Source: Corydoras sp. C115
Lineage: Eukaryota; Chordata; Actinopteri; Siluriformes; Callichthyidae
Assembly: GCA_019802505.1 (NCBI GenBank)
Contig: JAFMOC010000083.1
Location: 3,104,001-3,168,000 of the forward strand
Direction of reading: 5' to 3'
Length of the DNA stretch: 64,000 nucleotides
Below are positions 23,058 through 36,111 of this stretch, in pieces. Both the position numbers and the translations under genes were made by a program. The notes beneath the pieces are model-generated. The model ran no database searches and was not told the origin of the DNA. It was given only the letters and a program-made list of their open reading frames with translations. Numbering within the stretch: position 1 is the first letter of the stretch; every line of letters starts with the position of its first letter.

Positions 23058-23234
23058 ATCCATCCATCCATTATCTATAGGGTCACGGGGGGGTTCCCAA
23101 TGCCCATCCAGGGGAGAACAATCCATGTTTATATTTTTGGACTGTGGGAGGAAACCGGAGAACCCGGAGGAAACCCACGCGGACACGGGGAGAACATGGA
23201 AACTCCACCCAGATGGGGATTCGAACCGGGAATA
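23058..23234 (-). mobile_element. SINE family A, internally deleted, reverse
   Basis: Tail ccatccatccattatc, ggggttcccaatgcccatcc, then a jump directly to tatttttggactgtgggagg, so the central block is missing. It ends just after the B-box (ttcgaaccggga), and the A-box head is lacking. The repeat gataaca at its two edges may be a target duplication. Confidence 0.82.
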
Positions 23235-23295
23235 ACAGAGATAACATATTTTTCTAAATATAATCAGAATACACCATATGAAAAAAAGTTATTTA

Positions 23296-23300
<5 letters not shown>

Positions 23301-23380
<80 letters not shown>
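23301..23380. repeat. (AT)40 microsatellite
   Basis: Eighty bases of uninterrupted AT. The apparent Tyr-Ile ORFs across it on both strands are artefacts. Confidence 0.97.
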
Positions 23381-23383
<3 letters not shown>

Positions 23384-23493
23384 CCTATGGTATTGTGCAG
23401 GCCAGTCCAGTTCTTCCACACCAAACTCACACAACTGTACTTGTATGAACCTTGCTTTATAATCTAGGACAAAATAAAATGTTGTAACAAAAA

Positions 23494-23853
23494 CCATCCA
23501 TCCATCCATCCATTATGTTACGCTTTATCCTCTACTAGGGTCACAGGCTGGATCCCCATGCCCATCCAGGGGAGAACGTTTCAGGGGCTGGGCAGATACA
23601 ACCAGGACAGGGCGCCAATCTATCGCTGTGCACACATTCACACAGACACACTCTATACACACTATGGGGTAATTTGGAGAATTCAATTGATCTTGATCCA
23701 TGTTTTTTTGTACTGTGGGAGGAAACCAGTGAACCTGGAGGAAACCCACGCTGACATGGGGAGAACATGGAAACTCCACCCAGATTGGGATTCGAACCGG
23801 AAATTCCTATTGCTGAGAGGCAAACTTGCTAACCACTTAGCCACCGTGCTGCC
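23494..23853 (-). mobile_element. SINE family A, full length, reverse
   Basis: Tail ccatccatccatccatta at the left, all internal blocks, B-box gattcgaacc near 23790, and head ccacttagccaccgtgctgc at the right. Well preserved. Confidence 0.92.
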
Positions 23854-25667
23854 TCTAACAAAATAACATTTCCAATGAATTAAAGGCATATAAGTGTTCA
23901 GATTGCATGAATAAGAAGCTGCGTTTTATACACCAGTCTCAATAAGCCCCAATGCAGCATCTATATTTAGTGATTACAAGCTGTGTCCCAATACTTTTGT
24001 GCATATGTGTAGAAAACTTTAAAATGATGTCAATGTAAATGGACAACTTTTTTTCATATGGAAAAAGTGATTTTTCATTTTATCTGTATGAATACATGCA
24101 TTGCTTTAACGCAATTTTAACATAATAAATAAGAAAGGCTTGTATTGTATTGTTACTCTCATCCCTTAATAGATTTTACAGCCCAATAAAAATCTCATTC
24201 CAAAGGCTTGTCTCTAGAGTCATGTCTGCTGCACAAAACCTCAATACCACACATCTTCATAACGGAGTGAGCGAATTAAAAGTGATCTACACCCACACTA
24301 GAGTAAAAGGTCACCAGTATATGAAAAATTCACTCATACACAGCATTGTCATTCCACTACAAGGCCGGTGATTTGTGTGCACCGCAATTTTTCTTTTTCC
24401 AGCGTTCAGTTCCACACTTACTTCGCATCTTCAAAATGAGATTAATTCGAAGTTTGTAGGTTTAGACCTTTTTATTTTTCTTTCTGAATAGAAGATTGAT
24501 CTCTTTCCCAGACACACAAGGTTTTCAGTTTGTCTCGCTGAACCTCTAAACATAAGGGATGAAATAGTAAAAAATGAGAGAGAAAAAAAAATGTACTGTG
24601 TGACACTCGAATGTTTTTCTTTCAAGTCCCTAAATCATGTCCCGAGCCATAAATGCTGACTCGGCAAATGCTTATTGAGTCCCCATCTCTACCAATGTCT
24701 TAGCACTCTTTATACCCCCTTCCATCATCTTTGTGCACAGTGAACCAGAAAATTGACAAATTCAAGTAACTGATCAACCTGTCTGATGTGTGTGGAGCAC
24801 CCGAGTTCCATTACATTTGTATTACGAACTAGAGATCAAAGTGTAGTTTTTTTATACCTCTCCATCTTGTACAGTGCGAATGGAAGGAAGGAACAAAATA
24901 CCACACCAAACAAAATAATCCCACCGAGTCGATTTAAAGTTTTCATGTCCTGCCTTTTCTCGTTTTATTGGTTTCCAGTAGCTGTCAGTTTAATAGACTG
25001 ACATAAGCTCTGTGTAAATAGCTCAGAGAACCAACACAGAGTATATTAGGTGCAGCTGCAGAAAAGTACACCTCTGTAATTAGATATAGTATATGAGTTG
25101 AGGGAGCATTGCAGTCTGAGCAGATCATTGTTTGGCCTTTCAAACTGGATAAAACAATTCTCTTCCAACCACCATCAATATTGTCTTCCTGCAGCATGAA
25201 TAAATATTTCTTTCCTTATCCCATTCACACACACACTTAAAAACAAACTCAGTCCTCTTTGAACATGTGTTATTACAAATACGAATCAAAGACCTTGATT
25301 TGTATACACAGATTCACATTCATCCTGAAATGACGAAGGTAATAGAATGGAAAGGCGACAGCTGCTGTCGGATCTGCCACTCTTCTCCAACTCATATTTC
25401 CATTCCAGCTGGTTCCTACTTAGTAAGAATGTATACTAGAGTTTTTTAGGAAATAAAATCTGTGGTGCGGTTTCTAGCAGGCTTCCCATATGTCTCCACA
25501 CTTCTAAATCTGCCTGCCACTTTTTAGATTGTATATACTATGTATTTTCCACCTAGTGAGCAAATGTTTGGAGAAACATTGATGTCAATAAATGTCAAAA
25601 CCAATGGAGAGTATAATGGCATAATGAAATATTCAGAAGAAATCGTTTTAAGAATTTTGTCTTTTTG
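23854..25667. other. Non-coding stretch, nothing recognised
   Basis: The phrase tgtcccaatacttttgtgca at 23974-23993 looks like the end of a Tc1-type element, but no partner is seen. No exon recognised. Confidence 0.4.
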
Positions 25668-25803
25668 GTTGCCCAGCAATGGATTGGTGCCCTGTCCTGT
25701 GGGAATCCTCTCAGTGCCCAAAACGTTTTCCTCTGAATTGGGCTTGGGGAGCTCCCCCTGTGATCCCAATATAGGGTTAAGTAATTAAGATCATCAGATG
25801 AGA
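25668..25803 (+). mobile_element. SINE family A, 3' fragment, diverged
   Basis: gttgcccagcaatggattgg, gccctgtcctgtgggaatcc, cccaaaacgttttcctctga, and a worn tail near gatgagaag. Head and first half missing. Confidence 0.75.
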
Positions 25804-28727
25804 AGTCTTTCATAGCAACAACAGTGATATTATGTTGAGTTCTAGCACTGTTTTTTCCCAGTGTTAAAGATAACTACGAACACAGTGTGTGTAAGCATCT
25901 TGTGCAGAAAATGTGCCAAAATACTAATATTACTCTGAATGCATATCATTTATAATAACTCGTTTTGTAAGTCCTGTTGCCACTGTACATCAACGCAAAC
26001 GAGCTCGCCTCAGGAATACATGGTCAGAAATGTGGTAAAAATGTATTCTGATTTGTATTTGTGGTAATGTGACAAGACGTTGGCTTTTAGGGGTAAATTA
26101 GCAATGGACAACATGAAAAAGTGTTTAACTACAATACAATCGCCCCTTGGTAGAAGTAAAACTGTACCTTAGCTGCCTTTTTTGTTAGACTCTGTTAGAC
26201 TGAAGGTTTAAAATAAATCCCTTTGGGTAAACTACAACACAATGCTTAGTTTTCTGCTTATATTTGTGAGTAACTGGAGCTGTAAGTATTTAGGATGCAG
26301 GGGACAAACAGCCTTGCAGTGGACCTTTTAAAAGCTTAATGGTTTACCACATCGCATCACAACACAGGCCAGCAAGGCAAAGCACAAGGAATTACACTTC
26401 CCCCTAGACCTAATGGTTGCAAGCCCTGAAAGTTTCAGCCAAATGAAATCTCTAAATGTAGTTTTATTACCAGTAAACCATACATGGAATGACAATTAGC
26501 TTTGGGTAGTCCAGGGAGAACAATGCTTTGGTTTTTTGTATGCAGGCAAGCGAACAAACTTAATTGACTTGAAAATGGGCAAAGTGCACAGCATCACTCA
26601 TTAATGGAATCTCTTCCCTTGTCTGCACACTTTTTAAAGTAAAGGTCAACGTCAAATGTCAACAAAACACTATGAATAAGGTAGTCTGTGCCTTTATGTT
26701 GCACACCACAGGAAAAGGATTTAACTTATGAGGTATGGAGGACAATTACACATTCAAAGGACACTGTGATGATTAACTGACACACACCTGGGCATTTGCA
26801 AAGCTAAGTTAAGAACAGAGCAGATGGTGAATGCAAGAAGATAAAATATTAATAATACAAGTAGCAAGTGGATGAGGTGTTGTCCAGTCCCTTTTGGGGG
26901 AGAACATGCATACATTGTACCTTATGGACATCTGGAGCCACTTTAAAAGGCTTAATTTTTTTATTCCTAGAATTTCTAGTTCAAGTCCAGTGAAAGGAAG
27001 AAAAGAACATGCAGGGTGAGTAGAATAAAAGGAGAAAGAATACAGTAGGGGGGTTGGATCAACCCCTCGGGCATGCTGACTGTTCCTGCCATGTTTAATT
27101 TGCTTCCCTAATTACATACTAACTGCCTTTATCCTGAAAATTCCCCCGCCAAATTCAGGTTTTGGAACACACCAAGCCAAGTGCCCAGCGTCCGCTTACA
27201 AATTCAGTTTGTCTGTTAGCTGGGAGCAAATTGAACACAGCAAGAAAGCTACTAAGACCCCCATTAAGCAAAAGACTGTGTTTGAAAGGGGAAGCATTCA
27301 ATAATGTTAAGAGCCTGCCTAGGGGGTTTGATTTGCAAACCGTACTCACTTTTGCTCGCTGAAATTCACTGATCGACAGATCCAGATGCTGCCTGTGCGA
27401 TGCCTTTCAGTCTTTTATTTCCCCATAAATGGAAAGTTGTTGTTTTTTTTTATCTGAATTTTAAGTCAAATCAGTTTTTTAACAGTTAATATGTGGATTT
27501 TTATATACACGTAATATAATCGATAACTAATTTAATATGTCATTTCCCTATTTTAATAAGGACATAATCTGCACAAAAAATGAATCAGCTTCAGCAGTAT
27601 ATATATATTTTTAATTCTGTATGTAATAATCTCCATATCCCTACAGAAACATTGTTTTCAGTATTTAAAACCAGATAGTATTTCATGACATCTAATGGTA
27701 AAGTTGCACTTGAAATATTTTTGCTGTTAGATGCCCATGATTCTGTCAACATCAGTGACTGTACATGGCGCCAGCAGAAGGTCACCCACTCTTTTCTAGA
27801 TGTAAAAGGGTCATCCTAAGGTTAAAAAATACAACAATTCACAGTTACAAGTGATTTTGCACAAATTAAAACAACACAGACACTCCGATACATATCTGCT
27901 AGAAAATTCTCATAAACACTACTTACTCCACCTTTCCTTACACTCCACTACTTACACCACCTTTCCCTCTGAGCCTAGCTAGAAAAATTAATAACAAAGT
28001 AAAGGCTGTATTTCACTATTACAGTCATATCATGCTCCTGCAATGCTTCATTTTTGTTTAAAAATAAAAATAAAAATCATCATGCTCCTAAACATGGAAC
28101 AAAAGCGATGGCTAGAAGACAGAAGTGGCCCCAGAGTGACCAGCCATAAGGGTGTTCTCCCACAACACAGACACAAAGCTCAATACAGCTGACGCAAGCT
28201 GACACATGTCTGGCCAGAGGATGTGACAAAACTGGATATTAGAGAATGGTGTGATCAAGAGAAAGGGAACAAACATTAGTAGGACAAGCAGAGTGATAAG
28301 AGGTGACGTTTGTCACTGGCAAGTGAACAGAGCCTGTGGACAAATCTGTATGCTGACATGCAAAGAACCTTAAACACACCATGCCATTTATCTTCCACCC
28401 TCTTCAAATCAATAGCGTTTTTGCAACTGAACAAGGTTACACCTTTTGTTAAAAGAAATATATGTCATACAGATAAAATGTCTTAAATCAAGACACATAA
28501 GACCAAGTTTATATTACATGTCTAACTTTTCCATTCTAACATTTTGCACAGATCAGATTTGCCTTTCTGGATGGTTCACATTCATTTATTCAAGTGACCT
28601 CTATCTGTCTTTACTGTGAATGAATCGGTCCTCAGAAACCATACGCATGTTCGCATGAATACGTTTCGGCATGAAGCAACTGCGTCACTCTAAAACATCA
28701 TATTTGTGGTCGTCTCAGCCAAATGTA
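25804..28727. other. Repeat-poor non-coding stretch
   Basis: No SINE, LINE or DNA-transposon match. 26300-27420 has balanced composition and few simple repeats. Overlapping small ORFs on both strands at 27155-27362 have no coding signature. This interval is where a conserved non-coding element or a regulatory region would be easiest to look for. Confidence 0.4.
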
Positions 28728-29080
28728 CACGTCAAATGTAGCAGCCATCGTATAGTGCATGTTATTTTTTATTTATGTGTTTTTCGGCGCACAGCAGAAA
28801 ATTTCAGTTAGACATGATCAGGTCAAGAAGGAGAAAAAAAGACAGGCATCAGTTTTTGCTGCACTGAGACATGAGGATCTACAAGCTGTTTATTCTCATT
28901 AAAAAAAGCACTAAGCACATATGCATAGGCAAAAGTCACACGAGTTTTGAGCTGACTGTTCTCATTAGAATTACATGGCTACAAACCAAGCACATACCAG
29001 ATTTAGACTCACATAAAATTCTACACTCACACTTTCATTCTGAAGTGCTAATAATCTGATTCTCTGCCTTAATATGACTC
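28728..29080 (+). repeat. Dispersed repeat family F, copy 1
   Basis: Shares an ordered set of blocks with 32790-33040: atgatcaggtc, then gaaaaaaagacag (aaaaaaagacag in copy 2), then aaaaaagcacta, and a final part near agatttag and cacat. Not named; it may be a non-autonomous DNA transposon. Confidence 0.45.
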
Positions 29081-31137
29081 CAATGTGATTTTTAAATGCG
29101 TTCTTATCAAATAATATTTAATTTACTATATGACCACAGTATGTGATCTAAAATTTATGTATCTGATTCCTGGCTCTGTCTGGCCTTATTCAAGCTGTCT
29201 TTGGGGAGACATGAACCATGCATTGTGCAGTTTGATTTAAGGCATGTCATTGTGTCTACGCAAGCCACAAATGGCATGAACTAATTCTCCTAATTATTAA
29301 TGAGTGTGTTTTGGGCATAACATGCAATAAACTAATCAGCATGGCACTTGCTATTCCCGTTAAGATCCCGATGCGGTCTGACTTTGGCGGAATGCTCTTT
29401 CAACGGCACTGTGCTCAATTTGCAATTTTGTGTTGATGTTGAATCATATTGTTTTATTTTGCATTCTGTTGTTTTAAAAGTCTGCATATCTGCCAATTGG
29501 CAAGTGCTAAGGGTTTGCGCACTGTTGCGTTTACAATGTATGAAAAACAAGCAGGGTGTATGCACCTGTGTTTCCAACTCACTGCAATGAACATGAATGT
29601 GTGACAATAAATGTGTGACTGTTGACTACGTTGTTTTCAGTCAGTGGGGCATCTGTGTTTTGCGTCATCAAGATAGCAATTAGCAAGAAATTCACAAAAA
29701 ACACCTCATTTCAAGACTACCATTGGCATAGATATATTCAAAAGCACTGATACTATTTAAACGGTGCAGGTGCAAAGCATAAAAGTAAACTGTTGGTGAT
29801 GTGTAGGATAGAAATGAGCATTGCAATGTTCTTGCTGTTCTTGTTTCTATACCTACCTCTGCCCAGTGTGTCCTCTTTATCTAAATATCAAATAATATTA
29901 AATGAACGTTGTTTGCAATATATTATAAAGATTGTTAAAATGGTTATTTTATATTATATCAATTAGTGAAATTGTATAGTTGTCTAAAATTATTTTTTTT
30001 TTATTTAAAAATGTTTATGTATTATGGTTACTGGCTTTACCACAAAAGAAAGTAGTTACTTTATAATTCAGCAGCATCTTACAGCAGGAAAGGGTTTGCT
30101 AATTCTTATAAATAATTAATAACTATAATGAGTAATGCTAATATGTTGGGATGTAAACACAGCCTGACTAACACCCTTCCTGGGATTTAAAGAGACGGCA
30201 ATAAAACAGATTCATAACACTATGCTCTACATTCACAGTGCTGTAACTCATTCCAGCAGAGCCCCGATGCTGACTGCTTAGGTGTTAGCGAGACAAGTTT
30301 CTTCATTCGACTTAAATTGCAGCAACATCTTTGCTCCGCCTTGACATCATTGCCTTTTGTACTAAATGTCAGATGATGCTGGACTGCGCAGACCTACTTT
30401 TCTTCCACTTCGACTACAACAAACAAGTTTTTTTTCCTCTACCACAAATTACAAATAATAAATAATTAAAGATAAGTGCATTTACAAGCATTTAGTGCAG
30501 CCAGTCAATTTTCCCTTTCCATCTTTATGCGGATGTTGCCATCATCTGTATGTTCAAATCCCCCTGTGTGCATGAACTGATTTGCTCATCATTATTACAC
30601 AATGCATTATCAAATGTCGTCTCTATCTCTCTACAAAGACTAACAACGTAAGTTGTGGGAGTTGCTCTAATGGGAATCTTCTCAAAGTCATTCTGCAGGT
30701 GACGTCAAGTCCACCCACAGGACACTGTGTTTTCGGCGCATACGTCCCTCGCTCGCCCAGCGCGCTTCCCCTCAGGATGTTGATCATTGTCTGTGTCTCA
30801 GCTTTGTGCTCATATCCAAACAGACAGCAGACAAAACAGCACTGGGACACTCACTGCTACTGTCAGCCTCCCAGCATGTCACAAATTCAGACATTGCTCA
30901 TACACACACACAGAAACACGCATGTAAACATTAGCTTCTTTCTGACCAACCAGTATGGGAGAACAACTGCAAACAGAGAAGGTTCCCAAAGAATTACATT
31001 GCTTTAAGGGTTTCTTTAAGGCTGGTTGGGTGTGATGTGAAAAAAACCTTGAATGGCATGCCCAAAAGCCTGACCTCAATCTTCTGGATGAACTAGAATG
31101 GTGGTTGCCCATCAGGCCATTTTGTTCTACATATACA
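29081..31137. other. Non-coding stretch, nothing firmly recognised
   Basis: Contains small ORFs on both strands near 29332-29607 and 30582-31148 with no domain or splice evidence. No matched repeats. Short homeodomain-like words (taattatta) occur near 29290 but are not evidence by themselves. Confidence 0.4.
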
Positions 31138-31535
31138 GTACAAGTCAAACATTTTTAACACACCCTCCTTTTTCCTCCATTAATTGTCCATTTAATCAGT
31201 TCTACTTACTGTAAAGATGGACTTTGTAGTTCTACAATTGCAGACTGTAGTCCATATATTTGTGGACTACAGTACATGCTGTGTTAATCCCTTTTACTCC
31301 ATTCTCTTATGGTCAAGATCAATAGTACCACAACCACAGAGTAGATTAGAACTGACAATAAACCACCACCCGAATACACCTGTTCTGTGATGCTATTATT
31401 GGGGTCCTGACCATTAGAGAACAGAGTAAAGAGGACTAACACAGTATGTTCTTTAGTCCACAAACAGATAGATATTCTACATTCTGTATTGTAGAACTAC
31501 AAAGTCCATCTTTACAGTAAGTGGAACTGATACAA
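31138..31535. mobile_element. MITE family D with perfect 35 bp inverted repeat
   Basis: 31204-31238 and 31488-31522 are perfect inverted repeats (acttactgtaaagatggact in the left arm). The match extends outward with one mismatch to about 44 bp. The left end resembles the copy at 46275 (tttttcctccatta versus ttcttgctccattg). The right end is cut short next to a SINE head at 31541. No ORF, so non-autonomous. Confidence 0.75.
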
Positions 31536-31540
31536 TAGCC

Positions 31541-31615
31541 ACCCAGATCGAGATCGAATTTGGATCCCCAGTGGTGAAAGACAGATGTGCTAACCAGTAT
31601 GCCACTGTGCCGCCT
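31541..31615 (-). mobile_element. SINE family A, head only, reverse
   Basis: Only the tRNA-like head and B-box region remain: tcgaatttggatccc, then gtgctaaccagtatgccact and gtgccgcct at the right edge. Confidence 0.7.
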
Positions 31616-32789
31616 AAGTTTAACTCAGGTGTCAAGCCTGGTCTTAGATGAGATCTGTTCTACTACAATTGGCGTATAGTAGGCTGTTTAGTCTGCACCT
31701 TGTTTTCCTTCTAGCCTGTATTAAGATGTCAAGGCAGTTCGGCAAAATTACATCACGTCAGTCCGAATCCACTTGTTAGCACCTATTCACTACACAACAA
31801 AGTACTTCTGCTGTGTTAGCACAATTGACCTTAACAGCTACATGCTGCAATTCTCTGCAAGCCAAGCCAGGTAGAAAAGTAATACTGTTTTTGTCATGAT
31901 CTAATAACCAATGAACTCAAAACATGACTTAATAAGCTCGGAACAAATCAGTGCGTGATTCGCGTTTGACCCGCTCCACAAACAAGGAAAGGTACATGAA
32001 AATGACAGAATGTGACTAGCATCTGATTGAAGCAATCAGGGGCTTAATGCTGCTTTGTAAATGTGTATCTGTCTGTTCCAGGAAAAATCAGTTTGAATTT
32101 CAGACTAATTCATATATGTTCAGAGGAAATGAGTTACTAAATAGGTTCACTGCTTTCACAGTTCGGCTTTAATTATCTTCATATTATGTTATCCTTTAGA
32201 CAACCATTAATTCTTTCAAATGACCTTTTTTAAAAGAAAAATATGCATGACTTTTAAGCGCTCTATTCATAGTATCGAATGACACCTAGCCATATAAGCA
32301 TTTCCAACATTTATTCTTCCCATTCTCATTATTGTTGTTGTCTTTCAGCAAGCATCTCATGTCAAAGTCTGCTTTCATCTACTGACATCAAAAGATTTTA
32401 CACCTGAGACATGTGACATGTTTGTTGACATTACACTGTGCTAATATAACATAAAAATGATACATATATGCTTTCATCATTGTGATAAAAGTCAGGGAAA
32501 GCATATTACCTGTTCTAGGATGAATGTCGCTCATTAAGGTCCATAACTCCAGTGGCCAACATGCCTGAACCGTAACCCAGCTGAACATCCCATGGGTGAA
32601 TTGGCATGAATGAATGACATGAATGGCAACCCAGTCCTTCTCGTCCAACATCATAGAATTCACAATCTTATGAAAGTTCTTTTTAGTTGAGCAAAGACAA
32701 AATTGCCCTGCCTTAGCCCCCCTGTAATTGAATCACACCGAATCAAAATATGTCACATTCATGGCCAGCTCGATCAAATGAATGCAGTA
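31616..32789. other. Non-coding, nothing recognised
   Basis: No matched repeat or convincing ORF. Confidence 0.45.
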
Positions 32790-33040
32790 GTAGCTCATGT
32801 AAAGGCGTGCATTTTTTTTCTGTGGGTCAGCAAACAATTTGTCAACTGAATATGATCAGGTCGAAAGGAAAAAAAGACAGATGGCAGCTTTATCTGCATG
32901 GAGTTCAGTGGGTTAGAGGTTTTCGTTTTCCACACTGACTTTGCAGACTTATCAAAAAAGCACTACGTGTCACACAAATGATATGTTTCAGATTTAGGAC
33001 CACATATAAAAGTGGCTTAAATCTAATATAATCATTCCAA
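32790..33040 (+). repeat. Dispersed repeat family F, copy 2
   Basis: Forward partner of 28728-29080 with the blocks tatgatcaggtcgaaaggaa, aaaaagacag and aaaaaagcactac in the same order. Diverged. Confidence 0.45.
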
Positions 33041-33068
33041 TTCAATTTTATTTACAAACAGGTATTTT

Positions 33069-33411
33069 CATCCATTCTTCTATTATCTTCCGCTTAATCC
33101 TATACTAGCACATACAGGGTAGAACATTTCAAATGCTGGCTAAATACACCCAGGACAGGGTGCCAATCTCTGGGTACACATTTATTCACTCATTTAAACA
33201 CATATACACACAATATTCAATTTATATTGAATTTTAATTTAAAGCAATTTACCTTTAAAACGGTCTTTGGACTATGGGTAGAAACCAGAGAACCCTGAGG
33301 AAACCCACGTCGACAAGGGCGAATATGGAAACTCCACTCAGATAGGGATTTAAACCTGAATCCTTAGTGCTAAGAGGCGAACGTGCTAACCACTAAGCCA
33401 CCGTGCCGCCC
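33069..33411 (-). mobile_element. SINE family A, near full length, reverse
   Basis: Tail catccattcttctattatc, worn middle, then a well kept head: aacgtgctaaccactaagcc and accgtgccgccc. The body has more changes than the head. Confidence 0.86.
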
Positions 33412-33761
33412 TTGATTATTATTATTATTATTGCAATTCAATTGGCATGTCCACACAAGAGTAACATTAGGGCAGAAAATTATATTAAACTCACAGCAAA
33501 TATTGTGTTAACATAGCTTAATGTAATCAATATATAGTATATATATAATAGTAATAGTATGTAATTGTAGTGTTGCTGAGTGGACTTTATGCTAAAACTC
33601 CCCACTACATGAGTGTTTCAAAATTATTCTACTGATACAAGACACCACATTGTCATCTGACCTACTGCCAGATAAACACAACATGCCTACAGATTTAACC
33701 AACACCAATTATTTTAACAAAATCACAGGCAATTTCAATGTACAGCATGTAAAAGTGTGAA

Positions 33762-33764
<3 letters not shown>

Positions 33765-33806
<42 letters not shown>
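33765..33806. repeat. (GT)n(GA)n microsatellite
   Basis: GT units to 33793, then GA units. Confidence 0.95.
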
Positions 33807-34683
33807 TTGGGACAGTGCACAAGAAACACACAGGCTTTAGACGATAAGAGGAAACAAAGTGCACAGGACAAAGCTGTACTGATTAATGCTTGTGGCGCAA
33901 GGGACTTTTTAGACCACGTGTACGAATGCCACAGGTACTGCAGAGAATAGAAAATTGCTGAGGCCACCAAGATCAATTTTCCCAATTGTATTGCTCTAGC
34001 ACTTCTTAGAAACAATCATGTGTGTTAGCACCTGACTACCACCTCTCTTTTTGCTGACAGCTGTGTGACTCAGCATCATTTTCTGCATTTATTAATGTAT
34101 TTCTTACTGGAAGCCTTAAGAGTTATGGTCAGCATGAGGCAGACATGCATAGCGAGATGTAAACAGAATTCCTCATTAAGATAAGAGGCTGAAGCTCAGC
34201 TCTGATAAATGCAGGAGCAACTCTGCAGCAGCTATTTGTCTCTTTGTGGCACTGGATGTTTCATCATTGCTTGCCCTTTCTTTTTCATTGCCATTTCTTC
34301 CACTTTACAACTGCTTCACTTTTAATCCTTTACACCATTTTCCCTTGGCTTCTTGTAGTTTCAACCATTGTTCTCTGGTTTCTTTGTTATACCTACAGTG
34401 CGCTAAATATATCAGTGCCTTTGGTACATTTCTGTTCAAGCACCTTCTGAAAAATGATCAATGACTACAGCATCTGTATACCTATACCAGTTGCATTTGC
34501 TCAGTCAGATTTTATTCTAAAATAATCCGTATTTCTCTCAAAAAATCAATGAGGTGCCAAGCCTATCACTAAAGTAAAAATGGTAAAATGTGTATTTGAT
34601 GTCAGACATTTTTGACCAGCAAATAAGGCAAATGTATACAGGTTGTACATATAAAGCCATACAATATCATACAATAAAAGTAA

Positions 34684-34706
34684 AATAAATAAATAAATAA
34701 ATAAAA
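34684..34706. repeat. (AAAT)n microsatellite
   Basis: Five to six tandem aaat units. Confidence 0.9.
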
Positions 34707-35183
34707 AACTGCTTTGGTTTGCAATACTTTTTAGACCTACAGATTTTTAAGAAGCCAATTACATGCCCATCACCATTTCCACAGAAGGGAAGTGCAGTCA
34801 GTCCGGCTTGTCACATAAAACAGGTGGTGAGCTGGAACATGCTAAATCACTTTATTTTTGAGCAACTTGAGAGAACACAAGCTTCCCGTAGCGTTTCAAC
34901 AATGTTAGATGCAGCAGTATCAGGGCTGTGCCTTTTTTCCTTTTGTTTCTTTCATTTCTTTGGTTCAGGGTGCATGAGTGCTCTAAGATAAACGTCTTCC
35001 TGCATGTACAGTGGGTTTTTGTTTGTTGGGGTGGAGTGGGCATCAGAGGTATTATGTAGGTGGTATGTAGGATGTGCACTTATGCTGAGATATTTTATAT
35101 TGCTTTTAATAGGTTTATTTAAATAAAATATTAGTTTTCTCTTGTGCTTTTCTATCCTATCTCATGTGGTTGGGTCCAGCATG

Positions 35184-35186
<3 letters not shown>

Positions 35187-35234
<48 letters not shown>
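35187..35234. repeat. (AT)24 microsatellite
   Basis: Forty-eight bases of AT, flanked by cc on the left and gg on the right, so the tract plus its flanks is one palindrome. Confidence 0.96.
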
Positions 35235-35236
<2 letters not shown>

Positions 35237-36110
35237 ACGAAAAAAAAAAATTTAAGCTAAAATGTGTACTTTAATTATTAACAGGCTTATAATGAACATA
35301 ACAAAAAAAAAGCATTCAGCAAAGCTTCATTCTTAGTACAATACAAAGCTAACAAGAAATCTCACACTCTACACTTTAATAAACTAATATTATTGTTATT
35401 ATTTATTATTATTCTTGATGCTCCCTAATCTAAACTTTCACAATTTGAGCCTGGTAAACAGTGGAATAAATCCATGCACTGATGAGGGAAAAAAACATTA
35501 CCAAAAAACACCCAATAAACATTACCAATGACTTTAATGCTATTTGACAAAACAAGCAAGATACTGCCCAAGCACTCAATATTCAAAAACATATTCATCA
35601 TTTTAATTCAGCCCTATTTGATAGTGCTGACCTGCAGACTAAATCCATCAGAACTTGTGCACTAAGTCAATGTGGTCTCTCTACTGACACAAAGACAATG
35701 TGCTCACACACTGTAATGAAACTGCACATAAATAATTAACCAGTTATGAGATCTCATCATTACCCAGTCGACAGCATTCCCTACTATTAGCACTGCATTT
35801 ATTAAGTTCAGACAAAAGCAGAGCAATAAAAAAAATCACCACTGTCCCTTGCTGGTTCATGACCTGGATAGCATGTATGGGGTTCAGTAGTTGGCTTTAA
35901 TGCAATTTAAGATCGAAAACTCTTATTAGTAGTAGCACAGTTTACTTTTATTTCAGGCCAAAAGATATTGAGGACAAGTTTTGACCACAAAAATCAAAAG
36001 CAGTTGCCAAACATCATCAAGGCCTTAAGGATGATTTTAATACTACCCCTAATCCCAATTTATAATTAAACATGCCTTGGCTTAAATATTGTTATGGTCT
36101 ATACAGTGGC
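35235..36110. other. AT-rich non-coding stretch
   Basis: No gene or matched repeat. Confidence 0.45.
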
Positions 36111-36111
36111 A

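Larger units (their letters stand above)
33412..35186. other. Non-coding stretch with simple repeats
   Basis: Contains the (GT)n(GA)n tract at 33765-33806 and an (AAAT)n run at 34684-34706. No gene recognised. Confidence 0.45.

Noticed and set aside
23264..23509. ORFs of repeated Tyr-Ile on both strands
   Set aside because: They are translations of the (AT)40 array and have no coding meaning. The same holds for 46475-46858.
30582..31007. 141-codon ORF with overlapping ORFs on the other strand
   Set aside because: Frames are open on both strands over the same bases and no domain or splice pattern supports either.
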